Shown one piece after another: positions 42,739 to 52,304 of a stretch of DNA of 64,000 nucleotides. Source of the stretch: Tritrichomonas musculus (lineage: Eukaryota > Parabasalia > Tritrichomonadida > Tritrichomonadidae); assembly GCA_039105265.1 (NCBI GenBank), contig JAPFFF010000008.1, positions 434,001-498,000 of the forward strand, read 5' to 3'. Under the pieces are notes generated by a model. It was given only the letters and a program-made list of their open reading frames with translations, did no database searches and was not told the origin of the DNA. Numbering within the stretch: position 1 is the stretch's first letter; every line of letters starts with the position of its first letter. The position numbers and the translations under genes were made by a program.

Positions 42739-44925
42739 TTACCAAATGGTGCAACGTCTTTCTTGATTATTAAGTTTGCTCAACGCATCTTGATTTCCGT
42801 TATCAGCTGCCATTTTGTAATATCGAGCTGCCTCTTCTGCATTAGCTGCAATTCCATTTCCTGATTCAAGCATCGATGCATAATTGAACATTGCAGTTGA
42901 ATCTCCTCTATCTGCAGACATTTTGAAATATCGAGCTGCCTCTGCTTTATTTGTGGCAACCCAATCACCATTAAATAGCATAACGCCATAATTGAGCATT
43001 GCTCCTTCATGTCCTTTATCAATCGCCATTTTATAATAGCGATATGCTTCTTCTTTGTTAGCATTTATGCCTTCACCTTTATGAAGAATGACTGCATAAT
43101 TGAACATAGCATTTTCACTTCCTTGATCAGCAGCTATTTTAAAGCAACGAGCAGCTTCTTCTTTATTCTTCTCTATTCCTTCACCTTTGTATAAAAGAAA
43201 ACCATAGTTGTACATTGCATCAACATGGCCTTTATCGGCTGCCATTTTAAAGTATCGGGCTGATTCTTCTTTGTTCATTTCAATTCCGTCACCTTTGTTA
43301 ACTAAAAGAGCATAGTTATACATTGAATTTTCAAATCCTTGATCAGCAGCTATTTTAAAGCAACGAACAGCTTCTTCTTTATTCATCTCTATTCCTTCGC
43401 CATTAAGCAACATATGAGCATAGTTGTACATTGCTTTAGCATGTTCTCTATCTGCTGCCATTTTATAAAATCGAACTGCTTCTTCTTTATTTAATTCGGT
43501 TCCTTCACCTTTATCAAGTTGAATTGCATAATTATATATTGACTCTACATTGCCTCTTTCAGCTGCCATTTTATAGTAACGTGTTGCTTCTACCTTATCC
43601 AGAGCAACACCTTCGCCAGCATCTAGCATATTGGCATAGTTATGCATGGAATCAGCATCGCCTGCATCAGCCGCTATTTTATAGTAATGAGCAGCTTCTT
43701 CTTTATTAATAATAACACCAATACCGTTAGATTTCATATTTGCGTATAATGCCATTGATTTTATGTGTCCTTGTTCAGCAGCAATTTTATAGTAATGAGC
43801 AGCTTCTTCTTTATTCATTGCAACACCTTCGCCGTTATATAGCATATTACCATAATTGTATATTGCTTCTGCATTTCCTCTTTCAGCAGCCATTTTATAG
43901 TAATGAGCAGCTTCTTCCTTGTTTGGAGAGTCATGCCGTTTATCTGCATATTTAAGCATTGCTTCTACGTTTCCTCTATCAGCAGCCATTTTGAGAAGAT
44001 GCAATACTTCATTTTCATCTTCATTTTCCGAAAGAATAATTGTATAGATAAAAAGGCCTTCTGCATCTTCTTCAAAATTATCTAGAAACGACTTTACTTC
44101 ATCAATGTCAATGTTTGAAAATAAACTTCTGAAAGATGAACTTGCAATGTACTTACTAATTTCTGAAAAATCAGGTCTTTCAGATGGATTACATGAAAGG
44201 CATTTACTGAAAAAATTTTGATTGTCTTCTCCTTGAATTTCCGTAATTTCAATAGGTGACCGTTTAGAAGTAATTAATTCGTATGCTATAAGAGCAAATG
44301 AGTAAATATCTGCTTTGTATGTATATCGTTGTCTCGATTGTACTTCTGGAGCCATATAAAGTGGTGTTCCAGCAAATGTGCTCATTAACATATTTGTTAG
44401 TTGTTCATCTGTAAATTTTGATAATCCAAAATCGCAAATTCGAGGATAATAATTGGAGTCAAGAAGAATATTGGCTGGTTTTAAATCTCTATGTACGATA
44501 TTTTGTGCATGCAAATGGTTCATTCCAAGGGAAGTTCCAAGTAAAACTATATATGTTGACGTATCTGACCATTCAAACGGAGCTTGTGAACGATATATAA
44601 GATCCATCATTTCATGTAGTGATCCATTTGATATGTATTCGGTTATAACTGTTGGATAAGGTCCTAAATCAAAATTTAAAAGATTGTAACCTAAAAAGCC
44701 TAAAATTGTTGGATATTTGATTTTTAAAAATGTTTGTATTTCTTTCATAAAAACTTTTTGGTCAATAGAATGAACGCAAACTTGTTTATTGATTTTGGCA
44801 GCAAATTGTTGTTTAGATACTCTATCTTCGATTAAATAAACAATGCCAAACTGTCCTTCGCCGATTCTCCTGATAATTTGAAATTTGTTCAAATCTAGAA
44901 CGAAATCCTCTAAGGATCTTTTCAT
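42739..44925 (-). CDS. TKL-type protein kinase with about eleven Sel1 repeats
   Basis: The product is 728 residues from the ATG at 44925; the codon just before it is TTG, so the longer frame is not used. The kinase domain covers about 10-270: glycine loop GEGQFGIV, AAKI lysine, HRDLKPANILLD, CDFGLSK, MAPEV and NPSERPDF. After a short linker, Sel1 repeats of 36 residues run to the end (pattern MYNYA.ML..GEGI..NKEEA.RYYKMAAD.G). Sel1 repeats form a solenoid that usually scaffolds partner proteins. All catalytic residues are present, so it is probably active. Neighbouring repeats are similar enough to suggest expansion by duplication. A related but degenerate kinase-Sel1 gene lies at 46877. Confidence 0.85.
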   Translation of the reverse strand: MKRSLEDFVLDLNKFQIIRRIGEGQFGIVYLIEDRVSKQQFAAKINKQVCVHSIDQKVFMKEIQTFLKIKYPTILGFLGYNLLNFDLGPYPTVITEYISNGSLHEMMDLIYRSQAPFEWSDTSTYIVLLGTSLGMNHLHAQNIVHRDLKPANILLDSNYYPRICDFGLSKFTDEQLTNMLMSTFAGTPLYMAPEVQSRQRYTYKADIYSFALIAYELITSKRSPIEITEIQGEDNQNFFSKCLSCNPSERPDFSEISKYIASSSFRSLFSNIDIDEVKSFLDNFEEDAEGLFIYTIILSENEDENEVLHLLKMAADRGNVEAMLKYADKRHDSPNKEEAAHYYKMAAERGNAEAIYNYGNMLYNGEGVAMNKEEAAHYYKIAAEQGHIKSMALYANMKSNGIGVIINKEEAAHYYKIAADAGDADSMHNYANMLDAGEGVALDKVEATRYYKMAAERGNVESIYNYAIQLDKGEGTELNKEEAVRFYKMAADREHAKAMYNYAHMLLNGEGIEMNKEEAVRCFKIAADQGFENSMYNYALLVNKGDGIEMNKEESARYFKMAADKGHVDAMYNYGFLLYKGEGIEKNKEEAARCFKIAADQGSENAMFNYAVILHKGEGINANKEEAYRYYKMAIDKGHEGAMLNYGVMLFNGDWVATNKAEAARYFKMSADRGDSTAMFNYASMLESGNGIAANAEEAARYYKMAADNGNQDALSKLNNQERRCTIW

Positions 44926-45393
44926 CAATTATAAAACTATTTGAGAATAAAAACAAAAGAAATTAGGCATTGATATAACTCACTAAATTTTAAATTGTGC
45001 AATATTTTTATATGTATTTCATGTTTTAAATTATATATATATATTAAATAAATGAAATATCTAATGTTTTTTTATTAAAATAAAAAGATATCATTGTTAC
45101 TATTTATTGTGAAAAATCACTCAAAAAATATAAAAAGTTTTATGTTTGCATATCTTGATCTATTTTGAATATAAAATAAAATAATTGTAAAATTTTTAGT
45201 AATCAATTAACTTTAATTTTTTTTATTCAAAAAATCATATTTCTATTTTTCATTGGATATCATATATGAAATAAAAGTATAGAGCATATTTGTTAGCTTT
45301 TTAAATAATGGTCTTTTTTTGAAACAAAACAAAATATAAAGGAGGGGGAAAAATGAATGCTAATAAATATTTTTTATAAATTAATAACATTTT
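44926..45393. other. intergenic stretch
   Basis: AT-rich, with a TA microsatellite near 45035. No gene or initiator is evident near the kinase start. It contains the upstream region of the kinase gene and the 3' flank of the transporter gene. Confidence 0.5.
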
Positions 45394-46530
45394 TTAAATA
45401 TTTGTATTATCCGATATATTTTCATTAGGGATCAATGGATTTGTATTCACATTGTCCTTTTCCCAGCAAGGTATCTTAATTACACGATTGTAAATGAATG
45501 ATCCTAGGATTGACACAGAGAACCCAAGAAGCTGGACGAGAGACATCCAGTTTAGACCTTCTCCAGCCCCAAGTGATGGAAATACGTAATAAAAGAACAC
45601 AGAAACTGCCCAAACAGCCATTGATCTCAAAGCTTCATAAATATTTCTATGAATAGCTGTTGAGAACTCAGTTATCATCATCCCAGTTTGGTTATAGCAC
45701 ACGACGATAAATAAATAGAAAAACTCTGCTATAATGATTTGCCATGAACTTGATATCATATAAAATGATTCGAGACTATTTTCATATATCCCGTCACCAG
45801 CAGCCTCTGGTGTCAAATTTGCAATTGGCATAGCAATAAAGGTCGAAAAAAAGAGTCCCCAAAGTCCTTCATAAGAAACTATTTCACTTTCAGTAGCATC
45901 AACGTCATGAAGGAGTTCTTCTTCAACAATTGTCTGGAATGCTTGAAGACCTTGTGCGATAATTATTAAAAACAACCCAAGAATTTGCATCTTAACTGAT
46001 ACATTTTGTAAGTTTTCGCTTTCATCAGAATCGCCGAAAATTGAACTAATGCCAACAATTGTGATACCGATGATCGTTATGATAACTCCAAGCCAATCAA
46101 CAAGTCCTAAACGATTGTGACGATAGAAAATTGCAAAGAGAGCTGTAAATAATAAAATTGAGCCGCGCATCATTTGCCAGATACTCGGCTTGAGGTAGAG
46201 AAAAGCGATATTTTGGAATACGGTGGCTAAAAGATCACATAATGCTGGAATTGATATAACTCTGAATAAACCCCATCCTTGAACGGTTCCTCCAATTTTA
46301 TATGGGAGACATTTGCATGTTCTGATTATTCGAGTATCAAAAATAAGTAATGACATGCCTAAAAACATAATCCATCCTTGGAACCAAGGCCTTTGAAATG
46401 GTTTCATAACGTTATGGAAGCCTTTGGCTTTTAAATTATAAATAATGTTGGTAAGCACTGCTGCAAATGATCCTGTTGTAAAAAATACGATGAGCGTAAT
46501 TGTTTTTTTGAGAAATGATGCTGATCCCAT
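45394..46530 (-). CDS. SLC35F6-like DMT-superfamily transporter
   Basis: The product is 378 residues with about ten membrane helices: the first starts near residue 10 (TLIVFFTTGSFAAVL), the last is near 340. The diagnostic stretch is IWQMMRGSILLFTALF followed by a basic R-H-N-R-L, as in SLC35F6 (a relative of nucleotide-sugar transporters). LGLFLIIIAQGLQAFQTIVE, with its Gln-rich helix, also fits that subfamily. The length is close to the family norm. SLC35F6-type proteins sit in lysosomal or other internal membranes; substrate here is unknown. The start is the only upstream Met in frame before the hydrophobic region. Confidence 0.75.
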   Translation of the reverse strand: MGSASFLKKTITLIVFFTTGSFAAVLTNIIYNLKAKGFHNVMKPFQRPWFQGWIMFLGMSLLIFDTRIIRTCKCLPYKIGGTVQGWGLFRVISIPALCDLLATVFQNIAFLYLKPSIWQMMRGSILLFTALFAIFYRHNRLGLVDWLGVIITIIGITIVGISSIFGDSDESENLQNVSVKMQILGLFLIIIAQGLQAFQTIVEEELLHDVDATESEIVSYEGLWGLFFSTFIAMPIANLTPEAAGDGIYENSLESFYMISSSWQIIIAEFFYLFIVVCYNQTGMMITEFSTAIHRNIYEALRSMAVWAVSVFFYYVFPSLGAGEGLNWMSLVQLLGFSVSILGSFIYNRVIKIPCWEKDNVNTNPLIPNENISDNTNI

Positions 46531-46876
46531 GATTCTTTAACAAATAAACCAAACTTAAATATTGGGGTTTAAAAATTGAAAACAGTAAAAACTTTTTAAA
46601 AACTCTATTATTCAATTTTTTTCAATTATTTCACAAATTTTCAGAAAACAGTATTATTCAAAATAATAAAGCAATATTCTATAAAAATCTCAATTATTTT
46701 AAAATAAAAATGTTATAAATCTAAATAAAAACCATTATTGCCAATAGATAATATTTTATTAATAATAAAAAATAATTGTTATAAAAAATAAAACTTAATA
46801 ATAATATAAAGAAATTTTTTTGAGTTAAAAAAAGCATTTTAACTCAATAAAATGGGATTTATATTCGATTTCTGAA
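46531..46876. other. intergenic stretch
   Basis: AT-rich, with no recognisable feature. It separates the start of the transporter gene from the end of the pseudokinase gene. Confidence 0.5.
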
Positions 46877-49141
46877 CTAATAATGATTATTTCGAGATAT
46901 TAAATCCAAATTATATTGAGCTTCAGGAATATTCTGTTCAGCAGCGAGAGAATAATAATGAATAGCCTTATCAACATCTCTTCTGACATATCTTCCTTCA
47001 TAATAAATAACGCCAAGGTTAAACTGAGCTCTTGGGTCATTTAAATCAGCAGCAAGAGAGTAAAAGTAAATCATTTTATCGACATCTCTAGGAACATCTT
47101 TGTCTTCCGAATAAATGAAAGCTAAATTAAATTGAGCTTCAACAACATTTTGCTTTGCAGCGAGCGAATAAAAATAAATTGCTTTGTTAACGTCTTTTTC
47201 AATAAATACTCCTTCAGAAAAAATGACGCCGAGATTAAATTGAGCTCTAGGATCATTTTGCCTTGAAGCCAGTGTATAATAATGAATAGCTTTATTTATA
47301 TCTCTTTCAATATCAGCACCTTCGGAATAAATAAAGCCAAGATTAAATTGAGCTTCAACAGAATTCTGCATTGAAGCGAGTGAATAATAATAAATTGCTT
47401 TTTTTATGTCTTTTTTCACGTACTGGTCATCACTGTAAATTAAGCCCAATTTAAATTGAGCTTCTAAACAATTCTGATTGGCAGCAAGTGTATAATAGTG
47501 AATTGCTTTCTTCATATCACGAGGAACAAATTCCCCTTCAAAATAAATGTCACCCAAATTGAGCTGTGCTTTTGAATCATTCTGACTCGCTGCAAGCGAA
47601 TAATAATAAATTGCCTTCTTAATGTCACGTGGCACGAGTTCCCCTTTCCAATATATATAGCCAAGATTGAATTGTGATCGTATGTCATTCAAATTTGAGG
47701 CAATTGAATAGAAGTGAAGAGCCTTCTTCATGTCGCGAGGAACATATTTGTTCTCGGAATAAATGACGCCCAAGTTAAATTGAGCATTTGGATTATCTTG
47801 ATTGGAATCTTGCAAATAAAAATTAATTGATTCATTGATGTCAATTTCACTTTTTGAATCGCTATTTCCGTTTAAAATTTCTTTTTCTGAGTGAATTTGG
47901 CCGTTGTTTGAATTAAGATTATAAATCTCTTCGATTTCGAATTTCGCGTTATAAGTCATATAAAATTCATCAATTAAATCTGATATAGAAAGATTATTTT
48001 GAGTGGTGCACTTTTTGAATAGCTGTTCAATTTTTGAATACCTCTCAAAATCGACAAATTCATTTTCTTCTTTCATGATGAATTGCATGATTTGTCCAAG
48101 CGAATAAAGAATGTTTTCCTCTTCATTATCGTCGTTTTTCATTATCAAATCGAAATTGATTAGAACGATGTTTTTGTATTGATCGATTAAAATATTTTCT
48201 GGTTTTAATTCAATCAGAGTGAAATGATTACGATAGAGAAATTCAATGATAATCATTATTTCAAATATAATTTTTATTTTATCTTTTCCATCGAGATGAA
48301 ACCTCTTAATTTTTGTTAATTTTTGCCCATTTATGAATTCAAAAAGTAGATGATTTGTATCGTTTATCATTCCATAAAATTTTGGCAAAAATGGATGATT
48401 CAATTTCAAATAATTTTCAACTTCTTGTTTAACTGAATTTGAAATTTCAAAATTATTCAACTTTTTAATTACAAATAATTCACCTTCTTTTATATAATAA
48501 ATTAATTTTGTTGTAAAAAGTTTTTCTTTTTTAATCGTTCTCAATTCAATATATTCATTTTCATTCATTTTAAATTTTCTATTGAAAAAATTGTGAATTC
48601 TATCAAAACCAATTGCATTATAACTTTGTTTGATTAAATAGCCTGAAATGCATGGTTGCATCAATTCCCAAATCTTCTTTAATGTTGATTTTGTTAATTG
48701 TTGAAATGAAAATTTTTTGTTAAAATTGAAAATTTCTGTAATGAATTTTGAACTGCATCCTGATTCAGTGTATCGAACTTTTAAAGAATGATTAAAAATA
48801 TCTTTTGAATCTGACAAAAAACAAATGATTAAATTTTGTTTGCTTGAAAAAAGATTACTAAGGAATGAAAGTTTTGTTTGATCAATAATAATGACCGTTT
48901 GTTTAAATCCAATGAATAAATAACGATCATCAATTATTGGATTCATTTCTTTTAGATGATTGATGATTATAATTTTCGATTCTGATAATTTATGATAAAT
49001 GTCTTGATTATTTTCAAATGATATTTTTTCTGATATTTCAAGAAATGTATAACTTCGAATGATTCTGTCTAAAATACTATTTGGTATTCGAATTGTATTT
49101 GAATTAAGGCGCTCAAGAAACTCTAGCAAACTGTAAAGCAT
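46877..49141 (-). CDS. pseudokinase-like protein with eight to nine Sel1 repeats
   Basis: The product is 754 residues. Residues 1-170 form an unassigned helical region. About 190-400 is a degenerate kinase fold: the ATP lysine is present (ELFVIKKL), but the HRD motif reads LIELKPEN, with Glu in place of the catalytic Asp, and the DFG position reads NFD. Eight complete Sel1 repeats of 36 residues and a partial ninth then follow (pattern EAQFNLG.IYSEG....D..KAI.YYSLAA.QN). The loss of the HRD Asp suggests weak or no catalysis, so a scaffold or allosteric role is inferred. The Sel1 repeats differ in consensus from those in the active kinase at 42739, so the two genes are not simple duplicates. 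Confidence 0.75.
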   Translation of the reverse strand: MLYSLLEFLERLNSNTIRIPNSILDRIIRSYTFLEISEKISFENNQDIYHKLSESKIIIINHLKEMNPIIDDRYLFIGFKQTVIIIDQTKLSFLSNLFSSKQNLIICFLSDSKDIFNHSLKVRYTESGCSSKFITEIFNFNKKFSFQQLTKSTLKKIWELMQPCISGYLIKQSYNAIGFDRIHNFFNRKFKMNENEYIELRTIKKEKLFTTKLIYYIKEGELFVIKKLNNFEISNSVKQEVENYLKLNHPFLPKFYGMINDTNHLLFEFINGQKLTKIKRFHLDGKDKIKIIFEIMIIIEFLYRNHFTLIELKPENILIDQYKNIVLINFDLIMKNDDNEEENILYSLGQIMQFIMKEENEFVDFERYSKIEQLFKKCTTQNNLSISDLIDEFYMTYNAKFEIEEIYNLNSNNGQIHSEKEILNGNSDSKSEIDINESINFYLQDSNQDNPNAQFNLGVIYSENKYVPRDMKKALHFYSIASNLNDIRSQFNLGYIYWKGELVPRDIKKAIYYYSLAASQNDSKAQLNLGDIYFEGEFVPRDMKKAIHYYTLAANQNCLEAQFKLGLIYSDDQYVKKDIKKAIYYYSLASMQNSVEAQFNLGFIYSEGADIERDINKAIHYYTLASRQNDPRAQFNLGVIFSEGVFIEKDVNKAIYFYSLAAKQNVVEAQFNLAFIYSEDKDVPRDVDKMIYFYSLAADLNDPRAQFNLGVIYYEGRYVRRDVDKAIHYYSLAAEQNIPEAQYNLDLISRNNHY

Positions 49142-49499
49142 TCGAATTTCTCGTTTTAAGCAGCCTTAGATTTATATAAGAAAATTCAATAGTTTATATT
49201 TATAGGTAAAACAAAAAAAAAAATAATTATCTTTTAAATTTTATTATCAGAGCTTTAATTTTTTTAGAAAAATATTTTTAAAAAAAGGTGTTATAACTTA
49301 TTTTTGTTGTTGTAAAATAACTATTGTTAAAAATTTTAAGATAAAAGCAATACACAATTTATTATATATAAAATGGTTACATTTAAATTGATATGAATAT
49401 CAAAATCAAACTTTTACAGGTAAGCAGCATCATTTTGTATAGACTATTAGTCTTACTGCAGTGTAAAGTATATTTCTTATATATATAAATGTAAGAATA
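49142..49499. other. intergenic stretch
   Basis: AT-rich, with no gene or notable repeat. It contains the upstream region of the pseudokinase gene and the 3' flank of the CFAP97-like gene. Confidence 0.5.
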
Positions 49500-50279
49500 T
49501 TAAGTATTTTCTGGAGCCTGATCTGATGACTTTTTCGTAGGTCGAGGGGTAACCCTGATTGGTACGTCTTCTGGAGGATGAACATCAATTAATATCTGAA
49601 CATTTGTATCTATATCTTCAGTATCTAATGGAGGTATGTCTTCATTTTGGGCGATTTCGTTATAAACAAATTGAAATTTACTATTATTTTCTTCAATTTG
49701 ACTTTTATCATTGATTATATCTGAATTGATATTCATACTAAGAATATCTGGAGGAAGCTCGTAATGAGGAATGTAGTATCCATTTATTAAATTTGATCTC
49801 TTTGAATTAATTCTGTTTCTAGCTGATAAATTACTGTAATCGTTATCACATTGATTTTCATTGTTTATATTGAGATTGTTATCAATTGATTGAAAAGATC
49901 GTGCACTTTGAAAAGATTGTGCTTTAGACTGAGGCGATATGAATTGAGAATTGGCTGTGACAATTTTTCTGCTTCTAGAATTGTTTATTTGTTCTATTAA
50001 ATTAGGATCATGAAAACTTTTTGAATTAATCACTTTATTGGCATAATGCTCATTCATCTTATCAATACAAAGATTTTCATATCGTTGTCTTTCTTTTCTT
50101 TTAATGTTGGCATTTTTCTGAATGGTTTGAAATCGAAAAACAACTGGGGGATGTGAGAAATCAGTTCCGCATTTCTGTTCTTTAAGTGTTCGTAAATGAT
50201 TTCTATAATCACGTCGGCGTTTATCTAATTCCAAGTGCCGTGCAAGCACAGGACGGTTAATAGATTTTCCAACTTTCAT
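49500..50279 (-). CDS. possible CFAP97-domain (Hemingway-like) protein
   Basis: The product is 259 residues. The first 80 fit the CFAP97/KIAA1430 pattern: a basic start with RPVLARHLELDKRR, an H-L-R-T-L-K helix, a Pro-containing bend, then R-F-Q-T-I-Q-K-N and a basic helix ending LCIDKMN. CFAP97 proteins act in axoneme and flagellum formation. The remaining two thirds are Asn- and Ser-rich and look disordered. A proline-rich end (HPPEDVPIRVTPRPT) closes the protein. An initiator-like TCATAT lies just upstream. It sits next to the MYCBP-like gene on the opposite strand, which also suggests a flagellar theme. The family match is by pattern only and could be wrong. Confidence 0.5.
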   Translation of the reverse strand: MKVGKSINRPVLARHLELDKRRRDYRNHLRTLKEQKCGTDFSHPPVVFRFQTIQKNANIKRKERQRYENLCIDKMNEHYANKVINSKSFHDPNLIEQINNSRSRKIVTANSQFISPQSKAQSFQSARSFQSIDNNLNINNENQCDNDYSNLSARNRINSKRSNLINGYYIPHYELPPDILSMNINSDIINDKSQIEENNSKFQFVYNEIAQNEDIPPLDTEDIDTNVQILIDVHPPEDVPIRVTPRPTKKSSDQAPENT

Positions 50280-50658
50280 TAAATCATATGATTTCGTGTA
50301 CGTTAATGAAAAATAAAAATTCGTTTTTGGATTTTTAAACGTTCACTTTTTTAAAGAAATTGATGTTTACATAAAAATGAGGATAAGAAATAGAAAATTA
50401 AAATTGTAATGTTGTAATTAATTAAATCAAATATTCAAGTATGCCATTTAAATAAAAAAACGATTTAAATGAAAGAAATATATCTAAGTATTTCACAAAA
50501 GAAAGAAAATAAAAGCATTATTCACCTTTTTATTTTGAATTTTTATAAAGTTTGTTTATATTAGCAATCATATTCATGGATGCTTCAAGTTTTTATTTTC
50601 AAAATTGTGTTAACTTTTTGTATAGTTTTTTATACGAAATACTTAGTTTTATTTTCCA
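50280..50658. promoter_or_regulatory. divergent intergenic region
   Basis: 379 bp between divergent genes for the CFAP97-like and MYCBP-like proteins. One initiator-like site serves the minus gene. TCATAT also occurs near 50570 on the plus strand, but that is about 90 bases from the plus ATG. Confidence 0.4.
50286..50291 (-). promoter_or_regulatory. initiator-like TCATAT
   Basis: On the minus strand TCATAT has its A at 50289, 10 bases before the ATG at 50279. It fits the trichomonad initiator consensus and supports that start. Confidence 0.5.
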
Positions 50659-50919
50659 ATGTCACAAGAAAAAAGAATTGAATTTGCCAAATATCTTGAA
50701 AGATCTGGACTTTTTGATTCGATTACTCGCGTTATTTCTAATTTATATGATGAATATGAAGCGCAAACTGATCCATTGAAATATGTTAAGGACCATTTGG
50801 GAAACTCAACAAATGCAAATCCAGACGAACTTCGTGCTAAAAATACTCAATTAAGGAAAGAAATAGAACAACTTGAAAAGAAAATTGCAGATATTAAAAA
50901 GCAAAAAGGAATCAAATAA
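50659..50919 (+). CDS. MYCBP (AMY-1 / FAP174)-like protein
   Basis: The product is 86 residues. It aligns along its length with human MYCBP: EFAKYLERSGLFDSITRVI at the place of QFRRYLEKSGVLDTLTKVL, then LYDEYE, DPLKYVKDHLG, an N-P-D-E-L step and a coiled-coil end with Glu/Lys heptads. MYCBP and its Chlamydomonas relative FAP174 bind anchoring proteins in the flagellar axoneme (central pair). Flagellar function here is inferred from the family. The ATG at 50659 is chosen because homology starts right after it; a longer overlapping frame from 50552 does not match the family. Confidence 0.75.
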   Translation: MSQEKRIEFAKYLERSGLFDSITRVISNLYDEYEAQTDPLKYVKDHLGNSTNANPDELRAKNTQLRKEIEQLEKKIADIKKQKGIK

Positions 50920-51305
50920 GCTCTTTTTTACCAAAAATGGCCAAAAAAAGTATAATAAACAATATTCTGTTATTACAAAAATAGTAATTATATTTTAAAA
51001 AAAATCTTATCTTATGTATAGTTTGAAAATAATTATTATTATCACAAAGCTTAGCAATATTGTACCAAAGCATAGTAACTAAGGGAAATATATCTTGAAA
51101 TAAATAAATCTCTAGAGAAGTTGAATTCTTTTTAATAGCTAAAATCTTAAATGATTAATGTATATTCTAGGAATATTTATGAATGCATGTATAAAAAGGA
51201 AAAATAATAATAAATAAATTGTTTTCAATGTTTTTGTAATTAATTGAAGAAGTGTTTGTAAAGCGAAGAATAACGAAGTGTTGATATATAATAATATTTA
51301 TTAAT
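50920..51305. other. convergent intergenic stretch
   Basis: AT-rich spacer between the 3' ends of the MYCBP-like and GPx-like genes. No repeat or gene was recognised. Confidence 0.5.
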
Positions 51306-51731
51306 TTAATTTAAATGTTTGATTATTTCATCCGAAACTTGATTTTGGGTAAGGTTCCTTCCAACACATGAAATAACTTCCTTTCCAACATTGTGAGCAT
51401 TATTATCAATAACAAAAACTAGTCCATCTTCATCGTTAATTGGTATTCTGCAATTTGCTTTTGCTTTCAAAAAGCAGATAAGTCTTAATGATTCATCATC
51501 TTGATGACCTTCATAAAAGAATCTTCCAGCTGGGATACATAAAATCTGAACTCTTTTTTCAAATTTGTCTTCTATTTTGGTGTATAATGGAGCTCTCTGT
51601 TCAGTTTCTTCAATTAATTTGCAATTAACGACAACAATAACGTCTTTTTCTTGAAACTGTGAAAGGTTAATTTCGTTTTGATTATTATCAATCATTCTAA
51701 ATCCAAAGAACGAAAACTCTTCTTCTGTCAT
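51306..51731 (-). CDS. glutathione-peroxidase-like protein without the catalytic cysteine
   Basis: The product is 141 residues with thioredoxin-fold character. NEINLSQFQEKDVIVVVN matches the GPx start (D-G-K-x-V-S-L-S-x-Y...V-L-I-V-N). Next come LYTKIEDKFEKRVQIL, then IPAGRFFYEGHQDDESL at the place of the FPCNQFGGQEPGTNEEI block. The peroxidatic Cys region reads NCKLIEETEQRAP: the Cys-Gly step of active enzymes is absent, as is the FPCNQF cysteine and glutamine. If the match is right, this is a degenerate, probably non-enzymatic member. GPx enzymes are about 160 residues, so the length is slightly short. An initiator-like TCATTT pair lies upstream. Confidence 0.5.
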   Translation of the reverse strand: MTEEEFSFFGFRMIDNNQNEINLSQFQEKDVIVVVNCKLIEETEQRAPLYTKIEDKFEKRVQILCIPAGRFFYEGHQDDESLRLICFLKAKANCRIPINDEDGLVFVIDNNAHNVGKEVISCVGRNLTQNQVSDEIIKHLN

Positions 51732-52297
51732 ATCGAAATTATAGAAATGAAATGATAATTCGCCGATAGAATTACTTTATTTATAAATTTCAGAAATTTT
51801 CAGAATATAAAAATTTGTGTGAAATAATTATTTTTAGTTTTACTTATTTTTTTCTTTTTATTCTAATAAACAAATCAGAAAATCAATTTTTGATATACGA
51901 TAAAAATCATTATCGTTCAATTATATTGAATTAAATAAACAAAAAAACGGATGCTTTCAAATTCAATTTACTGATTTTATGATTAGTATGGATTTTGACC
52001 GAAAATATTTTTCTTATCATTATCTATTATAAAATATAAACATGTTTTATGGGTAAAAATTATCTAAAAATATTCATTTTAAGCAATATTGGTATTTATA
52101 AAAAATCCTCTTCTCAATTAATTTGAGAGGATCACAATTTTCAATTTTTTTTTTTTTTTTTTTTTTTTTGAATATTGAATGAAGAGATTGAATCTTTTAT
52201 ATCTTTCTTTTTTCATTCATCATAATTAAATAAAATTGCATTTATTATCGAAAGAAATGATTTCAAATTTTGAATATCATTAAAAGATTTAATTTAA
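51732..52297. other. intergenic stretch with a long T run
   Basis: AT-rich, with a T run at about 52146-52168. No gene seen. It ends at the start of the TIR element at 52305. Confidence 0.5.
51745..51755 (-). promoter_or_regulatory. initiator-like TCATTTCATTT
   Basis: Two overlapping TCATTT sites on the minus strand have their A residues at about 51748 and 51753, some 17 and 22 bases before the ATG at 51731. Either fits the TCA+1Y(T/A) rule. Confidence 0.4.
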
Positions 52298-52304
52298 ATC
52301 TGAG

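Noticed and set aside
50552-50779. Overlapping 75-codon frame ahead of the MYCBP-like gene
   Set aside because: It is in another frame and has no homology; the MYCBP match starts at 50659.
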